A DNA stretch of 64,000 nucleotides from Stercorarius parasiticus (taxonomy: Eukaryota; Chordata; Aves; Charadriiformes; Stercorariidae), in contig VWZL01001371.1 of NCBI GenBank assembly GCA_013396915.1, positions 237,582 to 301,581 on the forward strand, written 5' to 3'. The notes under the pieces are model-generated. The model was not told the origin of the DNA. It searched no databases and worked only from the letters and a program-made list of their open reading frames with translations. The position numbers and the translations under genes are program-made. Positions 28,085 to 40,870 of the stretch are shown here, one piece after another. Position 1 is the stretch's first letter. Each line of letters begins with the position of its first letter.

Positions 28085-31000
28085 GTAGGGGCAGGACCTG
28101 CTGCCTTATTTTTCACAAGAAATGCTCTGTTTCTTTGTGGGAAGAAGCACTGGCTGAAGCTGTGCGGTGGTTTGTTGTGCTGACCGCAGGCTGCGGCACG
28201 GCTCCGCTCGCCCTCCCAGCCCCACGACGGGAACGAGCTCCGGGTTGCGACAAATCCGGCTGCTGGGATGTGCCCAGCCGCTCTCCTGAGACCCGAGGGC
28301 TCCGGTCCCCAGCTCTGCACTGGGAAAATGGAGTGCCGGTTGTGGGTAGCGCTCCCATGGGACCATCCCGGGCGGCTGCTTCACCTCCAAATAGGAGAGA
28401 GAACCAGTATTTGCAGTACAGATAGATGAGCCGCCAGTTCACACAGAAGCATGATCTGGTTTAAGCAGGTGATTAACTCAGGCTTACCGACCACGGCCCA
28501 AACGCCTAATGGAAGAAGTCTGGAAACTGCTCAAAAAATTATTTCCTGCTAAATCAAAAGCTAGCTCTTGCTGAGATGAAAGAGAGGTTAATTTACAAAG
28601 ATGGTCAGAAAGTTTAATAGCAATTTAATTTTTTTGAAATATGTATGTGTTACTATAGTCTGACATTATGGAGGAAATTGCAACAGTCCTGGAATAGACG
28701 TGCTGTCTAATTTTACTCCTATCATGTGTACGGCTGGGTTTTATGTGCAACAATTCATTTGATGGCAGGCTCCAAGTATTAGATTTACAGTAAAAATCAA
28801 TGTGAGGTTATGGGCCCCGTCTGGATTTACGTCCCTTTGACACCGCACATGTGAGACAGTCCCTGCTCCCACAGCCTGCCGTCACCTGGGCAGGGACCCG
28901 GCCGGGGGGACGGGGGGTGTCCTCGGCCGTGCCGAGATGGAGCTGCCCCCATCCTGACCCTCCTCAGCGTGAACAGTTTTCCCCTTGTATCAGAATTTCC
29001 CTGGCTGCTGCCAGAGGCTGCTTTCCTCCCCCAGCCCTCTGGCACGAAGGTGACCTTTCCTGACTTCTTCAGCCACTCGCCAGATCTTTAAGCACCAATT
29101 ACAGCTGCTCTGTGGATGGGTCACCTCTTCTAGTCTGATGGAGAAGTTTGTCTGCCACTGCAAGCACGTGCCCGCAGACATGAAATCTCTGCAATTAATC
29201 ACGTGGACAGTATGGGAACAGGCTGGTGAGGTCCTTGCTGTCTCTTAAAGACAAGATCTTCCTTTCCATCGGTTCCCCACCGCTAGCAACGGTCCCTTAA
29301 TTCCTCACGCCATTCCTCTGTATTAAAAAATGTTTAGTTTTAATTTCACTGCTTTAAATAAAGGCAGCGCTTCGTACTGTTGTTGGGCTGTGCTTTGTAC
29401 AGCCGTAGTTTCAGAGGACAATTCCTGGTGCGCCAGACGCCTGTTACCAGCACCGCTCCCAGCGACCACGCGCACAGCCCTGAGTTTTCGAGGTATGCTG
29501 TTTAATATCAAAATGTTTGAATTAGCTTGTTACATGATAACACCAATGGAATGGCGTATCCATTAATAATATTATGAGCTTTCCTAGGGAGCTATAACCT
29601 CTCTGGTATACATGAATTCAGTAATAACTGTAATTATTATGAAGTTAATATAAAACATGATGTCTCACTCTGCCAATTCAAGGGCAATAAGTGTGAAAAA
29701 CAGCTTTTCTCCTGATCGCGCATTACTCGCTCTTCCCTTGGTTCCGAGGCAGCTCTACGTGTCGAGGGATGATGGGCAGGAGGAGCAGCCCAGGTAGCAC
29801 CGGTTGCCTTTCCCGGCACTGGGCAGGGCAAGGGTCCCCCCCGCTCCCCGATGCCGTCCCACTGTATCCTGGGCTCCCCGCAGCCCCCGAGAGCCGCTCT
29901 CGAGCCCTGGCTGCTGTGGGGGCTGCAGCGCAGGCACAGGGGGGCACCCCGGGCACCGCTCCCCGCCTCGCCAGGCTGGCGATAAAAGCAATATCCCATC
30001 GCTCGCACGAGCGTGTTTGCGTTGGGCGTTTATGGCTCTCTTGGCAGCCACCAGAGCTGTGTCCATCTCCCTTTTATGTCTCCAGCTTTGTTCTTTAAAT
30101 ACTTCCCTTCCCGGAGGTGGCTCCAGCCGGCGCTGCAGCCCGGGCGCTCGGCCATGCCTGCTTGCACTCCCTGCACCTTCCCCATCCCTCTCTTTATTGC
30201 CCCCGTAAAAGATCTCCACAGAGTCCGTTTACTTTTTAATGCAGCAGATGAAAAACAATTCTGTCAAGATTTCCTTGTGATTCTCTGCCAGTGACATCAC
30301 TGCGGTGATGGGGGATCAGAGCCCAGGGATCCGTCTGCGGGACCCGCCTGCCTCGCGGCTGATGCTCGCAGCCCCTTTGATGCTCATCTTCAGATGTGTC
30401 ACCGCAACACGCCGCTTGGATCTCTCCCAGCGGAATGAGCTGAAGTAAACTTGATAATGAAAAGAGCCTTGATGTTCACCTGCTCCCGCTCGTACTGGAG
30501 GAAAAAATGGCGACTTTCTTATTCAAATGGATTGCTGGTTCCATTCAATCTGCCCGCGCGCTGAGGGAGGCAGAGCTTCCCGCAGGCTGCACCGTGGCAC
30601 CTGTGGGCTCCAGGCTCCATCTCCGTGGGTCAGGCAGTCAACGCTCTGCTCCTCTTCCAGTTCGGAATGCTGAGCACAAGCATTTGATTCATCAAATCTT
30701 TTTAATGCGAAGCTAAAAATAGCAGTTTAAAATCCTCAATCATATATAATTAGTCCTGCATTTATTTTTCAACAGATGTTCTGTCCCTGTTGCTGTCGAA
30801 TAGAGGCGTGTTGAATGGTGTCTCTGTCTGCAGTCGGGAGGGAGGGAACCTGCAGGGTTTCAGCTTTCCCACGGGAATGCTTCCTGAAGGCACCGCAGTG
30901 ATTCCCCGCAGCACCTTTGCTCCAGCCTCCACAGACACATTTTCTTTCCCGTGGACAAGGTCTGAATTCCCCAGAGAGTTTTCACTTGGAAGTTTCAGAG

Positions 31001-34000
31001 GCATAAGAGGTCAGTATGAGGAAATCCATTTCCCCTGCCTGGAGGCACTAAGGGAATTAAGATTGCCACAAGATGATGGATCAGCAAAATTTTCCCTAGG
31101 AGATCAGATTAATAGGGATTATAGAAGAGTTGCAGTATATTTATCAAAAGAAAAAAAAATTAAATTCCTCCTCCCACCATCAGAACTGATTGTAAATTTG
31201 GTAAATCTATTTTCCTTTAAAAGAATAATAACCATATATCAGACTTCCATAATCTTTATCCCCAAGGGCTGCGAAAATGTATGGTATTAATCTCTGCTAC
31301 AGGAACAGCACAGAGCTCCTATGTTAATTATTGTGCATCTTATTTGCCCTTTATATCTGGCCTGAGAGGCACACAAGTCCGTTAGACAAGACAGACGCTG
31401 AGAGGTGAACCGGGGAGCTCGTGGCGATTCGGGTTTGGGTCACCCAGAGGAAACCGCCGGGGGATGGACAGGAGCCTGCGGGCGGCGAGGGGGGCTGCGG
31501 TCCTCGACCCCCCTACGCTGAAAGTCGGTGTCTGCTGCTGCCTGGCAGGGAGGAAAGAGGAGCTGCACAAAACTGTTGTCGTTTTCTCTTCTTCACTTCT
31601 ATTGTGGATTTTCCTGAATGAATTAGAGGCTGCCAGCACACGCTGTCACAGCAGAATGGCAGAACAAAAACACTCCTGAACCTGGACTTGTAATTTGCCT
31701 GCAGAAATAAAGATGCCGTTAAAGAGAGTTGTGACACTTCCTTTGCTTTCAAAGAGGCTGCCAAGGTGCTCAGGCTTTTGTTTCATCTTTTCCTTTCCTA
31801 GGTGTTAAATTATTCCTAGTTTTCATATTGTAAATTTACATTAAGATGGCGACTGCAATGAATTAAAGTGTCGGTTTAAAAACTCTTTGCAGCAGCCGTG
31901 GTCCCCGCTGAGAGCTGTGCCGGGGGGGAAGAGGAGGAACCGAAGCCCGGGGTTCCCTCCCCGGCCCGTGGGGTGCCCAGCGCTGGTCCCTGCGCCTCTC
32001 CGGCACCTCTGGCTCCGCGCCGGCCATGGGAGCGTGGAGGTGCAGCCGATGTGGAGCTGCGCTGGCCTGAGCCTGGGAGGGCTGCGGTTCCGCCTGGTTT
32101 TCCAGAGCTCTGAGAAAAATCAGTCTCTTTCCAAAAACCCCACAGTTTGTTCCTAATTCCAGTGCAATTATGCTACAGTGAGGTGTGTTTATTACATTTT
32201 ATCTTTTCTGTGCAGCTCTTTTATAATGAAGAGTTGGATTTCAGTAAAAGCAGACAGACGTTTTACGCAGAAGCCCTGCCACCGAGGCCTGAAATGTTTA
32301 AAGCTGATTGCTTAGTAATGGTTCTGGCAAAAATGATAGAGGGCTGAATGTTTGAAACACCAGCGTGAGCCTGACTTGATTCCGCTGCCCATGAATGTTT
32401 TAACCTCATTTATCCCCTAGGTACTTACAGAGCCGTTTTACATTTGTGCACTTAAAGGATTAAATAAAATAAATGGAGATGATTATTACTGCCCAGCAAA
32501 GCTAATGTTCAAAGACATGGTGTTTTGTTGCAACTGGAATTGTATTTGTGCTGTTTCCATGCTCCGCAAGCTTTCCAAAAAGGGAATGATGAATCATACA
32601 ATCTCTGGCTCTCTACTCCTAATGAGAAACCTCTTAGCAGTACGCTCTGCGCGCTCCCCTCCCAGGCAATAGCTGGTGTGCTGATGCTGCTCTCCTCCAG
32701 TGCCCGGCTGCACTGTGAGCCGCACAGCACGTCCGGCCGCTGCTGCGTGGGGCTCCGGTGTTCCGCAGGTGTGGGATGTGTGGGACACGCGGGGAACCTC
32801 TCTGTTGTACACCTTGCCCGCTTCAGCGACGGGTGGAAATATTGCAGTTTTTTTGCGCAAATAGTTCTGAAGCAGTGATTTCCCCTTGTGACACAATCCA
32901 CCTCAGAGGCTGAGTCTCTGAAGTTTGAACTTGCTTCAATTCTGAAGGTTTGGAACCTGGAAGAGGATGGTTTGCTCTGTATTTTCCTGGTTCCTGCATC
33001 TGTGTCACTCAGCTTATTGCTCCATAAGGGAAAGATGAATTCATTTCGAGCTTTGAATGCAGTGGGTAAAGCCCCAGGTTTTGCAGAGCCGGTGAGGAGC
33101 TGCTCCGCGGGGAGGGGGGGCGTCGTGTCAGGCTGGGCCGTGCGTGTCATTCGCTCTGAAGCAATTAGCGCTCGCCCAACGAACCCTTCCCGTGGGCGCA
33201 GGCAGGGCCCGGGGCAGCCTCTGCTGCAGCCACTCGAAGCAGGAAAATGGAACCTGCTCGTGGCAGCCCGGGCTCCTTCAGCGCTTCCCGGGGCAGGAGG
33301 CCTTTGCTATTGTGCCTCTGTGATTCGGGGCTGCCTAAATGGAACAGCGAGACGAGACGCACGCATGTCAAACCCCTTCTCGTACTGCTTTTCCAGCTGC
33401 TGTCTCGCCTGCTTAAGATGTGCAGCGCGAGCCCTCCCTTGGGTGTAGCTAATGCATCCAGATCCCTTCGCTGTATTAATGGCATTATTTTCCTCCGGCT
33501 GTGGAGTGCTTGGGGCTTATATTGTGACAAGACTCAAGCACTCAGTTGTCAGTCTGAGGTGCTGGATGTCTGTGTTCAAAAGGCTGGTTTGCAACCGCAT
33601 GGGAAGGGAAGAAGGAAGACAAACAGAATAACTTCTTAAAAGGCAAGAAAGCCCGTCGCCCCCCGCCAGCCCCTCCAGCCCCTCTTCCCTGCAAAAAGCC
33701 TTTCTCGGGAGCGCCGAAGCGCTGGGACTCTGCGGGACTCACTTCAAGGCTGTCATTTTTCCCCAGCCAACAGTTGTGCGTAGACGAGCACCCCGTGCGC
33801 CAACCCACGGGTATGGCTGGGAACCCCAAGGCCCCGTGCCGGGGAGCAGCGCAGGCAGCTCCGGCCCCGCGGCGCCCCGAGGAGGGTCCTGTCCCCCCAC
33901 CGGAGCCTCCCCGGAGCCGCGCAGGGGAAAGGGTTCTCCTCTCAGCATCTCCTCACCTTGTGTGGCATCTCAGGGCGAAAATTCACATCTGTCACTCTTC

Positions 34001-34627
34001 TGGCTTATTAGGAAAAAAAAAACACATTAGAATTGTGAGGAATTTACAGAACTGCTTTTTGCTTTGTATTTTTTTAATATGCATTTTAACACTCATCTGT
34101 TTTTCTTAGCTGCCTTTCTGAACACTGTGGTTTTCCTCTATGAAATAATGCTGTACATTTAGCCAGGGGCGCTATCTCTACGGCAGCAGTAAACGTACAT
34201 GACCGTATGTTTTTGTCTGTTCTCTGGGGCACCCAAGTATCAGCCATTGCTGGGGGAAGGATGGTGAACGAGCAGGAGAAAAGCAAGTCCTCAGCCCCTT
34301 CCCGTTCCAGCCCGTGTTTGTCACTGAAAAGGACAGCAAATGTTGTATGTTCAAAACTAGAAAGTTGTTCTTATTTTGGTCGCACTTATTAAGTGAATTG
34401 TTTGGAGCTGTGCTTTGTAAATAATGCAAAACAGCGGCAAGTGCGAAGCCGCGTGTGCTGGAGAGTACGCGATAGACAGTTGTCACAGTAACTGCTCACT
34501 TTTGCCTGTGTTGGGTTATTCTGTTAGAGCTACAGGCAAGAAACTGGAATTGTAGATTTGTCTGAGGTTTGGCAGCAGTGTCTGGTATGAACACGTCGGC
34601 TGGGCTCGGCAACGCACCCGTGCCAGC
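28085..34627. other. Intergenic DNA: GC-rich and AT-rich blocks alternate
   Basis: GC-rich patches at about 28180-28380, 28820-28960, 29740-30180, 31420-31520, 31890-32090 and 33080-33330 are separated by AT-rich unique DNA (for example 28510-28800, 30690-30780, 31080-31270 and 32100-32520). A dual TCF/LEF-like inverted repeat, ATTTGAT/ATCAAAT, lies at 30682-30697. No gene is recognised. Confidence 0.6.
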
Positions 34628-34663
34628 GTGTGCCGCGTGTGCCGCGTGTGCCGCGTGTGCCGC
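34628..34663 (+). repeat. 9-bp tandem repeat (GTGTGCCGC), four perfect copies
   Basis: Four exact copies of GTGTGCCGC follow one another, with degenerate flanks on both sides. The unit is CpG-bearing, and it is a multiple of three, so it reads as Ala-Ala-Cys repeats in one frame. There is no other sign of coding. Confidence 0.9.
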
Positions 34664-35160
34664 GTGTGTCAGCCTGTGCAGTGTGGCAGGAGGCGCTGGC
34701 ACCGCACAGCCCGGGCGGCCGCGGTACGGACTAAAGGGAGGCCAACGGAGAAGATGTCTCTTTCCTGTGTACTTTGAATTGCCAATTAAATCCTGTAGTC
34801 GTTAAATTAGTTCTAACTGCAGAAAAGTAATTTTAAGTGAAAATACTGATCCTGCCAATCTTAATTTATGCACATACGCTGTGGTGCCATTGGCATGACC
34901 CGGAGCCCGCACCTGATGGAGGAATGGTTGGAGGAGCAATCATTCAGTTTAACATTCAGATTTTTAACAATGAGAAAACGGTTAAAGGTTTGTGTATTTA
35001 TGACTTTCATACTCTTCCCATTCCCTAATGGTTCTTTGTCTTCTGCAAACAAGATTTCTTTGGTAAGTGGCAGCAAGATGCTGGAGGCCCAAATGCGATT
35101 ACGAATCTGGACTCCGCGTTTGTTTTGAGCTGGGGATTCAAGAGGAAATTTTTTGCTTGG

Positions 35161-36045
35161 TCATCTCCAGGATACCACAGCAGGGCTTTTTAATTTGTTA
35201 GCCGGGCTGCTCACAAGAAGCGTCTGGATGACGCTGCCCGCGGATCCCTGTGGTGCTGGCAGGGCGGCCGGAGGGGCTGCGGGGCCGGGGCAGCTCTGCC
35301 CGCTCCTCCCGGGAGAGGCGGGTGCTCCTGGGCGGGCGCGGGGCAGGGACGGGGCTGGGGCAGCCGTGCCGCTGAGGGTGGTCACGACTGGGAGCAGAGC
35401 GGGGTTTGCCTGCGTCGGAGAAAAGCACTTGGTCACTCGGAAGCGCGCGCGGGCTGGAGGAGAGGGTAGTCGCCAAATGCTCACCCTGAGCTTTCTGTTA
35501 GTTCCAAAAGTTTCCATGGGATTCGTATTAATATAATGATTGACAAGATCCTTCAACATCATTATGCATATTAAAATCTTTCTGAGTTCTGCCCAACAGC
35601 AGTTTAGGAGAGAAACTTGATTTATTAACTTAACTGTGATTTCTTGTCTGTTATTATAACGAGTCAGAAAGACCGAAAACCTGCCGATTAAAACTCCTAA
35701 TGCTTCTGAGCAATGCAGAGCAGCAGCAAACTTGCGTATTGCAAAGCAAATACCGATACAGCCTTCCAAAAAGAAAAATTGGAAGAAAATGCCATTGCCC
35801 CTTGAAAGCAAAAGTCTCCTTGTGCTTTTCCTAGCAGAAAAATATGGGGAAATTATTACATATATATTGTTTTCCTCTATTGAAATCTTGTCCTTGCAGC
35901 CAGGGCGAAACCGTAACAACGGGATGTTGGCTGCAATTTGCCATTTGCCTTTGTATTCATTGGCGAAACAACAAGGCGAGGGGCTTGAGGGTGTAAATGC
36001 AGAGACATCCAATGGCAGCATCTGCCTCCGCAGGAGCGAGCGCAC
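35161..36045 (-). other. AT-rich candidate regulatory block with a long uninterrupted minus-strand frame
   Basis: The AT-rich part (about 35500-35990) holds a POU-like ATGCATATTA at 35564-35573 and several TAAT cores. The whole interval is open for 294 codons on the minus strand, the longest gap-free frame in the window apart from the KCND3 exon. The translation changes from Phe/Ile/Leu-rich to Pro/Ala-rich exactly where base composition changes, which speaks against a real protein. I do not recognise it and favour a noncoding conserved element. Confidence 0.3.
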
Positions 36046-36597
36046 GCGTGAGGGAGCAGCAGAGAATTAGGTCTTTTCTGTGTTTCTTCACTGTCTCTCC
36101 CTCAGCCTCAAAATGTTTTTGCTGGTGCTGTAGAACCAGGGTAATAACACGTACCTGTGCTGTGGCTTTACGACAAAACGCTTCATTTCATCCCCAGCAA
36201 TACCTTGAGAACTGGCGAGCACAGAAATCTGCATGTCCCAGCCCTGTACAGGTAGCTGTTGGCTTTCTTTGTGCCAGGACCAGTGTTATTTAAAACGCCA
36301 GAAGTTTGGTTGGAGGGAAGCAGCAGAATGGGCTCATTTTTAATTAGCCAGAGCCCGCGTTAAGTATTGTTAACCACTATTGTCAAGGGCTAAGTGATTG
36401 TTCTGTAATTTGTTAAGGTTCTCCCACAGTTGACATTTCTCTGCTCTTTATTTTAAGCAAGAGTGATTGAAAGTTTATGACTCTGGGAGATGGGGAAGAG
36501 GTGAGTACATCCCCGGGATTGGGATGGGCAGCTGCAGAGCAGCCTCTGGGAAGGAAACGCCTGGCCCGAGCCCTTGGGTACCACCATCCCCACCCAC

Positions 36598-36632
36598 GGG
36601 GGTGGGCTGCTGTCCCGGGGCGGGGGCAGGGG
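36598..36632 (+). other. Strong G-quadruplex motif
   Basis: Five G runs of 5, 3, 4, 5 and 4 bases with loops of 1, 10, 1 and 2 bases. This is one of the best quadruplex-type motifs visible in the window. It lies in a GC-rich intergenic patch at 36490-36720 with no gene recognised. Confidence 0.6.
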
Positions 36633-39600
36633 CTCACCTGCGGGCGGTTTGGTGATCACCCCCTCCCAGGCACCTACACAGCAGCTTGTGTCCCTGCTGC
36701 AGCTTCCCTGGGATCCTGGCCGAGCTGGGCTTCTCCTTCAAAGGGTCTTTGAGGTACTTCCAAACTTTTCCTTTAGCAAGAAGAGGCTTCTTGTATTTTT
36801 ATTTCCATTCTTAAAAGATGGGCAATGCGTTATTGAAGTCTTTGCTTGATAGTAAAACTTTGTAGGAACGTATTAGTTTTAACTCTAGGCTTAAATACAA
36901 AGTGAGCTTGTCCGCTGGGGAGGCAGGGCACGGTCTGTGCCAGCCGTGCTGGGGGCTCAGCGCCACCAGGAGCCGTCCTGGGGAGCCCGCGGAGCACCCA
37001 TGCTGGTCATGGCCCGGCTGCCCGGAAACGGGCCTCCCTTTCCCTTCCGAATGGCGATGTGTTAAGGTGAAGAGCTGCCGTGCCTTTGGGAGACTCTAGA
37101 AAACGGAGGAAAATCTCTGGCTTTTTGCTGGGAGAGAAGGAGGTGTTTGAAGGCAAGAGGAGGTGATATATGGGTCTGCTCGGATGTCAGCCTCCCGAGA
37201 GACTATCAAGCTTAATTCATTCAGCTATAGTGTACCTATAAAGCTTAATGTTTCTATCCATAATGTGCTTGTTCCAGCTAAGCGTATTTATCTCTTATGG
37301 AAAGTGAGCAGAAAGGGACTTTCTGCGTGTGTATGGGAGGAGGATGGCTGGGTACCAGCCGGCTCCTGCTCGGCGGTGGGAAGGGGCTGCATCTCACCCC
37401 CCCTTTCCGGAGCCTCTCCCCATCACCCAGCGAGTGCCCAGCTCTGCCGCAGGGAACGGGCGGCTGTAAATCCGGTACCTGGCAGTGCAGGTATATGGCG
37501 CCCTCCCTGAGAGCTACGTTAATGGCCAGAAGTGTAGCTTTTCTGGAGAGCAGGCCAGGGCCGTCGGGGAAGGCAGAGAAAAGCATCAGACAGTGACTGT
37601 GAGCTGGGGATGGCCGCTTTCTGCCTGGGGAGCGTCTCTGCGGCAGCCCCGCGGAGTCAGGTGAAGCTAAGAGACGTTGTATTTGGTGGCTCGTTAGCTG
37701 TTGGTTCCTCCAGGCCGCAGCAGCGAGGGTGCTTTGCCGTGGTGCGGACTTCGCCGCGCGCTGGCCGGGATGCGCATCCCGCCAGTATGTCCCTGGTGGG
37801 GTGTCCCTGGCTGGCTGGGGACCCCGGGGCAGCTGGAGCGAGGCTCCTAAAAGACTTTGCTGGTTTTTTATTTTACATCCATAATGGCGCACTTCTGGAA
37901 GCGCTTTGCTTCCTGTTTGATTGCATCTCCTGGAGTACAGAAGGGTTAAACAGTTCACAGCGCTTTGAGTAAACACCCGTTGGACGCAGCAGGACGATGC
38001 CGAAAGCTGCTGCCGGCAGCGTGTGAGGGTGCCCCGCTCCCCGCCGCCTCCCGAGCGGCATCTCTGGGGGCTAAACTTCAGTGTAGGGCAAACAAAGAAT
38101 AAAAAGCAGGAGCTTGGCTCTGTACTCGACTGGAGCGGCTCGTGTTGTGTTGGCTGTGAAATGAGGACCTGCTGCCTAGTTTTCTCCCCAGGTCAGGGGG
38201 CAAAAACCCCTCAGTCTTTGCAAGGAGCCACGCTGGCCTTGGGGGAGTCTGTCATTCCTCCCCAAATGCCCCTTACTTCAGGCAGCTAATGTCAGATCAA
38301 GATCAAGCAACGCTCTGCTCTAAACTTTATGCCTTTCCCTGTAATAATTACTGTTCAGCTCCGTGCATTATAGAGGCCTTTGACTTGACTTTGAGACAGG
38401 CATTACTGGCTGGTGCCAAAGACAGTGACTAAAATGAAAAATCTTTGATCTAACTCAATATCACAACTTCTTTTTTTCTATATTAACATAATCTCTGTAC
38501 TGAAATTAATCTGTGGTGTGGCTGCAGTGTGTTGAAGATTATATGTATTAGCATTCAAGATGATGACTTTTTTTTTTTTGTTAAGCAGTAGCAATTCTTA
38601 CTTTTTAAGCAGCTCCTATTTTAGGAGTATATCTATTTTGCCCTACAAAATATCCTCAGGAAAAGTTCAGGAGATATTTGCAGAGAAACTGTGTTTACTT
38701 CTTTGGGTAGAACCAGCTGTAGCTATGACCAGGTCCGAGTGGACCCCGGGCTCTACACTAGGCTGGTTCATTGGAGAAGAGACGCATCAGACCAGGACAA
38801 GGATGGGATTTTTGACCATTTTGTCCTTTATTCCAGCCCTGGACACCGGCCGTGGCCCTGCAGTGAGACTTCAGAGCTCCCCGCTCGTGACCGAGGTGCA
38901 GCAGCTTCTCCCTCGCTGGCGGCAGCAGCGCGTTCAGGTAATGGTGGTGGAAGGACGCGTGCGCTGGGAGCCCGGCGGGGAATTAATGAAACACAAACCC
39001 CCTCGTGTAACGCCGTTGTCTGCGCGGGCTGAGGAGCTCGGGGGGCAAACTGGCACAGAAGTGCCCAGGGAGCATTTGCTTTAGGAGAAAATTCAATACA
39101 ACTTTTGAGTAGCCACAAAGTTTCTTGAAAATGCCTTTTTGGCGAGGACAATAAAATAAACCTGTGCTGGCTGGATTGGTGGGTGCGTTCTGGGTGTTTT
39201 TGCGTTGCCGGGATGCAACAAACCAGCCCGAGTGTGTTCCTGAACGCGGCTGTGGGGCAACGCTCGACTTCTGCCGGTGCTGGAAAAGGTCGTTTTTCTC
39301 CCAGTGCCTGTCCGGTTTTGCCCATGGAGGGCTGTGTGCGTCTCTCCCGCTGCAGGGAAGCGACCAAAACCCACCTAAAGAACACCTGGGGCTCTGTAGT
39401 CCCCTGCCGTGGCGCTGGCAGCTTTTCCCGGCCTCGTTCTTAGTGGTGCTCGTCACAGAGTTGTCTCAGCCGCTGGTGCTGTGTGTGTCCCCGGGGGTTG
39501 TTGGAGCCTGTGTGACGGACGCTGGTGGCTCCCGGTCGCGTGTGGGCAGGTGGATCTTGTCACCACGTGCGTCTCCCTGGAAATAGGTTTCGGCTGGAAA

Positions 39601-40560
39601 AAAACATCCATGTTATTGATTTGTTATGTGAGGAAAAACCTCTCATGGGGCACCCATCCTGCACTGTGCTGCGTTTCCCCTGTGGTATCACTGGAGTCAG
39701 AAGCATTCAGCGACTCGCAGAGGCCTGGAGATCTTGTTTTGCAATGAGAAATTGCATTAACGGGAGCAAAAATATCTGCTTTGCATAAAACATCAGAACA
39801 CGTTTCATATCTGGCTTTTTGTTTGCCTCGGTAGCTAACAAAATAAGCAAAATCCATATTCAAAAGGACAGTATTTTCCAACAGATCCGTGAAAAGTGAC
39901 TGTAACTGACAACTGATGCTATTAGCAAGAATATATCTCTCTCTTATTTAAAGTATTTCCATCCTAAAAGTAAAATGTCCGTTCTATAAGTCTATTAATA
40001 TACAGTTCATTAAACTAGAAACAACTATATAATTAGGAAACAACAACAATTCATTAGTCTTAATGGGATTTAATAAAGTTCCTAAGCAAGGATTCTTCAG
40101 AGGATTAATTACAATATACTAATCGGTAAAAAAAAGGCTCCAGTTCATCACTCAGATATATTTCCCCAGTTCACGGGCTGTGAAGCACCAACAGCTTCCA
40201 GAACATCCCCCCGGCAGCGCGGGTTTTCCCCGCGCCCATGGCCCCCTGGGCTGCCCCGGCGGGACGGTTTACAAGGGAATTTCTCTTTGTTTTGTAAAGA
40301 CTGGATTTCCAAGCGAAAGCAAGGTTATTAATCGTTTCACAGCCAGGCATGCTGGCAGGTGGAGGAGCCGTGGGTGTCCGGGACATGCATCCCATCGCGT
40401 GCTGGGGCAGCTGCCGCCGTCCCTGTGAAGGGCCGGGGCTTCTTAGCCCAGCAAAAGTGTAAATGGGAATGTCTGAGTTGTGTAGTCCTTAACAAGATCC
40501 ATTGCTTCTCATCAGGGATTTTCATCCATGCCTGTTTTTTTCCCACTCAGACAGTTAGCC
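36633..40560. other. Intergenic DNA, no gene recognised
   Basis: GC-rich at about 36900-37030, 37340-37480, 37610-38060 and 38840-39030. AT-rich at 38280-38660 (with a T12 run at 38568-38579) and 39770-40160. No reading frame resembles a known protein. Confidence 0.6.
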
Positions 40561-40870
40561 ATTTTCTTATTAATTAAACAGCAGCTTTCTGCAGGCACTG
40601 ATTGAATTATCGAGTAACACCTGCCACAATGCAGGGAATAGAAGGGAAAAGATGTATTATTTTTAATGCAAATGGCTTCAATTCAGACATTTTGATCAAA
40701 CTTAACTGACAATTAAATTATAAATGAATAAAGTGAGAGGGTCAGTAATATAACAAATGACACTGTCATCGTCAGTGTTGTATTTAAGTGAACCAGTTTT
40801 TTAAAAATGAAATGAGAATTGCAAGTGTTAACTGTTGCTAGTTATTGAAAGTCAGGGGCAAGGATTTTTA
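40561..40870. promoter_or_regulatory. AT-rich block with octamer and TCF/LEF motifs, candidate enhancer
   Basis: It contains TTAATTAA near its start, a perfect octamer ATGCAAAT at 40666-40673, a palindromic TTTGATCAAA (TCF/LEF core on both strands) at 40691-40700, and ATGACA/TGTCAT around 40759-40771. Motif density is well above that of the surrounding DNA. Conservation cannot be judged from one sequence. Confidence 0.35.
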
